A stretch of 64,000 bases of DNA from the NCBI GenBank assembly GCA_037833965.1, contig AP031356.1, forward strand, positions 1,386,501 through 1,450,500, in the 5' to 3' direction. Below are positions 59,901 to 64,000 of the stretch, in pieces. The DNA is from Marchantia polymorpha subsp. ruderalis. Lineage: Eukaryota > Streptophyta > Marchantiopsida > Marchantiales > Marchantiaceae. Positions within the stretch are counted from its first letter, which is position 1. Every line of letters begins with the position of its first letter. A program made the translations under genes and the position numbers. The notes beneath the pieces are model-generated. The model worked only from the letters and a program-made list of their open reading frames with translations. It did not search any database and was not told where the DNA came from.

Positions 59901-61540
59901 ATATATTGGTGTATAGCAAAACTTTGAGTAATCATAGAAGTCATTCACGAGAGGTACTTAAAGTTTTGACAGACTATCAATTGTATGCCAAAGCTTCAAA
60001 GTGTGAATTTGTCAAGTCAAAAGTAGATTATTTGGGTCATAGAGTTACAACTGCAAGAATCCAAGTGATGAGTGAGAAGATAGATGCCATTTAGAAATGG
60101 ACAGCAACTGAGGATCAAACTTAGTTGAAGAGTTTTCTAAGGCTCACTAGATTTTATTGTAGATTTGTGAAAGGTTTTGCTCGTCTAGCTCAGGCCTTGA
60201 CTTCCATGTTAGGGAATGGTCAAAAATGAAGATGGAGAACAACTCAAGAGTTAGTTTTTCAAGCATTGAAAGATGCGTTTGGTACACGCACCTATCCTCA
60301 AGTGGTATGATCCTATCAGTTATATCAAGTTGGCTACATACGTATCAGGTACAACAGTAGGTGGCATACTTCAACAAAAATGGGAATATGGATGACATCA
60401 AGTTGCTTTCTATTTTCAAAAGTTGGTGGCGGCGGAACAAAATTATCACACGACAAAACGGGAGGAGTTAGCCATTGTGTTGGCAATCAAACATTGGAAG
60501 AATTACTTGGGTGATAAGGAGTTTGTGGTGGAGACCGATCATATATCCTTGATTTATTTGGAAATTCAGAAGGATATGTCTAAACGACAAATTCGATGGG
60601 CAGAATGACGCCAATGCTTCAACATGAAGATTGTGTACGTGGAGGAGAAGAAATAACTTGCAGACGCTCTCACACGCATGCCTTATTTGAATCATGTTGC
60701 AGAAGTAAAAATTCAGCGTGATTGGTGGAGCAAGATGATACAAGCCACAAAGGAGGATGAAGAGATCACTCGAACATTACAAACTGGAAAGACGGAGAAA
60801 TCTTGAAGTTTAACGTTCTACAAACAGCATATATGGATTCCACAAGATCAAGATTTGCGCACAATGATTTTGGCCGAAAGTCATGACACAGCCATCGCAA
60901 GTCATGTGGGGTTGGAGAAAACCGTGGAGAATATACAACGAGTGTACTATTGGCCCAAAATACGTGAGTATGTGGAGTCTTATATTTACAATTGTGTTGC
61001 TTGTCAACAAAACAAGGCAAGTAATAAAAAAACATCAGGTTTATCACAACCCCTTCCTATTTCCGAACAACGGTGGGAACATGTCACCATGGATCTTGTA
61101 TGTGAGTTTCCTAAGACTTTGTTAGGACATGATTCAGTGGTGGTTTTTGTGTACAAGTTGAGTAAGATGATTCACATCAGGCCAACCACAAAAACGGTAA
61201 CAGCTTCACATCTAGCTCAATTGTATCTAGATGCAATTTTTGTGAATCATGGCTTAAGCAAAGTGTTAATCACGGATAGAGGTACTTACTTCACTAGTTT
61301 ATTTTGGAAAACTTTGTTTAGTTTTTTCAAAATAAAACTAGCAATGTCAATCATCTATCATCCTCAAACTGATGAACAAACGGAGAGGGCAAATAGAACC
61401 ATAGAGTATAAGCTAGGAGCATTCACATTAGAAGAGCAAGAAGAGTGGGACAACCTTTTGCCACTTGTGGAATTTGCATATAACAATTATGTTAATGCAT
61501 TCAGAAAAGTGTTTCCATTTTTTCCATATGACTGTTTCCA
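56973..61540 (+). mobile_element. Ty3/gypsy retrotransposon, decayed and truncated at the 3' end
   Basis: The internal region has the gypsy order of gag (from about 57588), protease, RT, RNase H and integrase. It is interrupted by about four frame changes (near 57900, 58300, 58700 and 60300) and many stops. Sequence stops matching gypsy within the integrase C-terminal part (about 61520-61540), where a hAT transposase frame begins. No 3' LTR lies in the window. The 57000-57588 leader includes an unassigned 81-codon ORF (57364-57609). Confidence 0.85.
57588..61540 (+). pseudogene. Gypsy gag-pol remnants
   Basis: Gag: a coiled-coil-like segment at 57588-57872, then a capsid-like stretch around 57941-58123 (FTDKALTWYTTW). 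Zinc knuckle CX2CX4HX4C at 58584-58625. Protease around 58890: VLIDLGATENF, where DSG is usual. RT: from about 59380 ([53 protein letters not shown] near 59895). RNase H/tether: TTKREELAIVLAIKHW (about 60453). Integrase: HVGLEKT...YYWPKI and a zinc-binding CxxC (CVACQQNK), then the DDE Asp residues in VTMDLV and ITDRG and Glu near QTDEQTERANR. The element cannot encode functional proteins in this state. Confidence 0.9.
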
Positions 61541-63522
61541 GCTTCCATTCTTGAAGTGGAAGCTGAAAGTGGAACAGCAACAATTTCATCATCACAGCCT
61601 AGACATGAAACAGAGATACCGGCGAGATGGAAAAGAGCAGATGAGGTGATAAATCCAAGATGGCATTATTTTTATCGTTCAGTTGAGAAGGGGAGTGGAA
61701 ATCGCTATCGTGCAATGTGTGAACATTGTAGTGAGCTGCTTGATGGCAAGCCTGACAAGTTAGAACATCATGTCTTGCATCGATGTACTTTGAACTCTGA
61801 AAGTAGAGTTGAGTATATGTATATCGTAGAAAGATCTTCAAAGAGGCACCGAATGTCAATGCACTCATCAGGGTTGGAGTCAACAAGTTTTTTTTGCCGC
61901 AGCACCAGCAGCAACGTTTGTCAAAGTTCTTCAGTCCGCCAATGAATGCAGAAGTACAGGATAATCATCATATGAGATTTTTAGACTTCTTGGTATCCTC
62001 CAACAGTGCCTTCAATGTGTGTTCCAACAAGGAACTTGGCCTGTTCATTCGTGGTCTCAATCCTAGTTACGTTATTCCTTCAAGAAGAGTAGAATCTGAT
62101 AGATTATTACAGAAAAGATATAGTGAGTGTTTACTTGAGCTTGGAGATCAACTCAAGGACGTCAGCGATGTGACGCTAACGATGGATGGATGGGAAGATG
62201 TTTCTAACAACTCGATATATGCTGTGAATGCCATTACTAGCACCAAACAATGGATATTGGACATAGTACACTTTACAAGTAGGCCGACAGCAAATGCATT
62301 GCTGCAGCAATTGTTACTGTCAACTAACAAAACTCTTCTTAGGTTGACCTCAATTGTTGCCTTTGTATCCGACAGTCCAACTACTATGATCGGATTGAGG
62401 AGCAATTTGGTCAATTTGCACCCAAACATGGTTTCTTTGCGCTGCTGCCTTCATCAACTTAATTTGATTACGAAAGATGTGTGAGCTCAGTGCACTATGA
62501 AGCAGGTTTTCAAGAAGAATTGCAAGCTGATCAACTTTTTTACAAGTTCTCATTATTGGACGACACAGCTCAAGACATGGGGTCGAGAAAACAATGTTCT
62601 GAAGTTTTTATCAAGTTTTTGTGAAACACGATGGTATTCAGCAGTGCTTGTTTGTGTTAAAGTTGCATCATATCACAAAGGTTTTCAACACTGCGTGGAC
62701 AAGTCAAGACTAGCCAATGAGCCGCCAATCAACAAGGATATCTCCAACCTGGTGGATGACGATTATCACTTTGCAATCAACAAGAAGATCTGTAAGCTCA
62801 TCAAACCGATCGCCGACGGTATTGCTCGTCTTGAGCAAAGTTCCACAACATTAGATCAAGTCTTTGCCGAGCTGATCAACTTGTACACAACTGTGAAGGA
62901 CGTGGACGTTACCTCGAATTGCAGCAGCTTCAAAACCCACATCATCAAGACTATCAGAAAGAGAGCTTTTGAGTTTGACCATCCAATTTATTTTGTAGCT
63001 CTGTTTTTGAATCCTAAGTATCAATCTCTTGCCATATCCAGGAAGAAGAACTACAATGACATCAGAAAAGATATTGCACATCTTGCAAAAGGATGGAAGT
63101 AAACTAAGATGGATACTATCTCATTGCTAGGAGAGCTAAATGACTACATCTACCAGAGTGGAGTCTTCACCAACAATTCAAACAGGGATTTTGCGATAAA
63201 TTTTTGGCAGTCTGTTGTAGGTGCAAAAACTTTGCGTGTGTTTGCAATGAAACTTTTTTCTATCACTCCTCATAATGTTGCAGTGGAGAGATTATTTTCG
63301 CAGCTGACATTGTCCAAGACAAAAATTCGTAACCGCATGACGGTGGAACGCATGAAAATGCTTTCCATCGTCAGATCCAGTCTTAAAGAGCATTCAAAAC
63401 CCTCTTCAACGTCATCTCGATCATTGGCACTAGATCAAGAGAGTTCCTTCAGCATAGCACTTGAAGACGATGAAGATTTTTTGATTAGGCCAGCGGATGA
63501 ATTGTCTTTGGAAGATTTGTAG
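61532..63522 (+). pseudogene. hAT-family transposase with BED zinc finger, frameshifted
   Basis: Part 1 (about 61532-61880) has no ATG. It encodes a BED-like finger (RWHYFYR, CEHC, then HHVLHRC, about 61650-61790). The frame then shifts near 61885. Part 2 (61894-62484) carries TMDGWED (first catalytic Asp, about 62184) and FVSDSP (second). After an in-frame TGA (62482-62484), part 3 (62485-63102) has SFCETRWYS and NPKY. After a TAA (63100-63102), part 4 (63109-63522) has the hAT dimerisation region (about 63200-63390) with VERLFSQ, which supplies the third acidic residue. One frameshift and two stops make it inactive unless introns remove them. TIRs and an 8-bp duplication could not be seen. 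Confidence 0.85.
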
Positions 63523-64000
63523 CTTACTTTGGACGATAATGATGACTTTCAGGGGGATTTTGATATGTATTTTGATTTTGCCAAATACCAACTAGAGTCA
63601 TCTCCAAATGTCACCATGGCTGTGAGCACAAAAATGCGCTCACATGTCTTTTTAACCTTATGAGAGTTAAAATTTTGGATTTAAGCTCTTGCAAAATTAT
63701 GCTTGGGGTATTCTGAAAGTCTTGGCAAGATTAGGAGTTGGTGTAATGGCTAGTAGGCAAAGGTGCGGAAGGGGGCCTTCGGGGCAAGGTCTTCGGCAAA
63801 GTGCCTTCGGTGAAGTCCCTTCGGGAAAAGGCCTTCGGCGAAATAGTGAAACCCTCATAAAGTTTTCAATTTGTGACGCCTTGAATTAGTTAGGTGTTTT
63901 GTTGGAAAGAGCTCGCGACATCGTTCCAACGAGACCAAGAACTCTTGAAACGGATAAGGCATCACTAAGTTATGAGTGTCGGAAATTACTTATGGGAAGG
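63523..64000. other. 3' flank of the hAT frame with CCTTCGG minisatellite
   Basis: The hAT frame is followed by about 150 bp that still reads as acidic/aromatic codons in the same frame, so the ancestral transposase may have been longer. Beyond 63665 the notable feature is the 14-bp-period minisatellite (listed separately). No LTR matching 56554-56972 is seen up to the window end. Confidence 0.5.
63776..63845. repeat. Minisatellite, five 14-bp units with CCTTCGG core
   Basis: Five consecutive 14-bp units begin at 63776, 63790, 63804, 63818 and 63832. Each starts with CCTTCGG (the second with TCTTCGG) followed by seven more variable, purine-rich bases. A weaker sixth unit may precede it at 63762. 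The period is exact, so it is a true tandem repeat and not scattered motifs. Confidence 0.9.

Noticed and set aside
63523..64000. A 3' LTR for the gypsy element near the window end
   Set aside because: No segment resembles 56554-56972, and no TG...CA repeat pair could be found.

Overview
The window looks like nuclear DNA of a land plant. It has genes split by GT-AG introns, a SKIP14-type F-box gene, Ty1/copia and Ty3/gypsy LTR retrotransposons and a hAT transposase, and long AT-rich intergenic tracts between short GC-rich coding islands. A SERAC1-like alpha/beta-hydrolase of the kind found at the N-terminus of liverwort HNL-class immune receptors makes a bryophyte, perhaps a liverwort, my best guess. 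That placement is an inference from family knowledge only.

Layout. 1-3473: no gene recognised. 3474-7887 (minus): a four-exon EEP/DNase I-like gene whose catalytic residues are largely substituted. 8029-8704 (plus): a decayed reading frame with a signal-peptide start, head to head with the EEP gene. 8705-32763: gene-poor DNA with a few weak reading frames, small hairpins and microsatellites. 32764-38727: a complete but inactivated copia element with two LTRs and a 5-bp target duplication. 38728-43951: AT-rich DNA. 43952-48045 (plus): the most remarkable gene, coding for two tandem alpha/beta-hydrolase domains followed by a caspase-type (C14) protease domain. 51153-52528 (plus): a two-exon SKIP14-like F-box gene. 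53230-53700: a copia reverse-transcriptase relic. 54603-56325: a giant inverted repeat with arms of about 770 bp. 56554-61540: a decayed gypsy element lacking a 3' LTR. 61532-63522: a frameshifted hAT transposase abutting the gypsy integrase. 63776-63845: a 14-bp-period CCTTCGG minisatellite.

The hydrolase-hydrolase-caspase gene is the candidate for a previously undescribed system. Land plants are generally held to have metacaspases, not caspases of the animal p20/p10 type. Here a domain with caspase-style His and Cys motifs, a recognisable p10-like half and Arg residues that could form an Asp-binding S1 pocket is joined in phase to two hydrolase domains. Both hydrolases carry Cys in place of Ser at the nucleophile elbow. 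The remaining intact genes (EEP pseudoenzyme, F-box adaptor) show no obvious functional link to it. The right-hand third is a graveyard of nested transposable elements.
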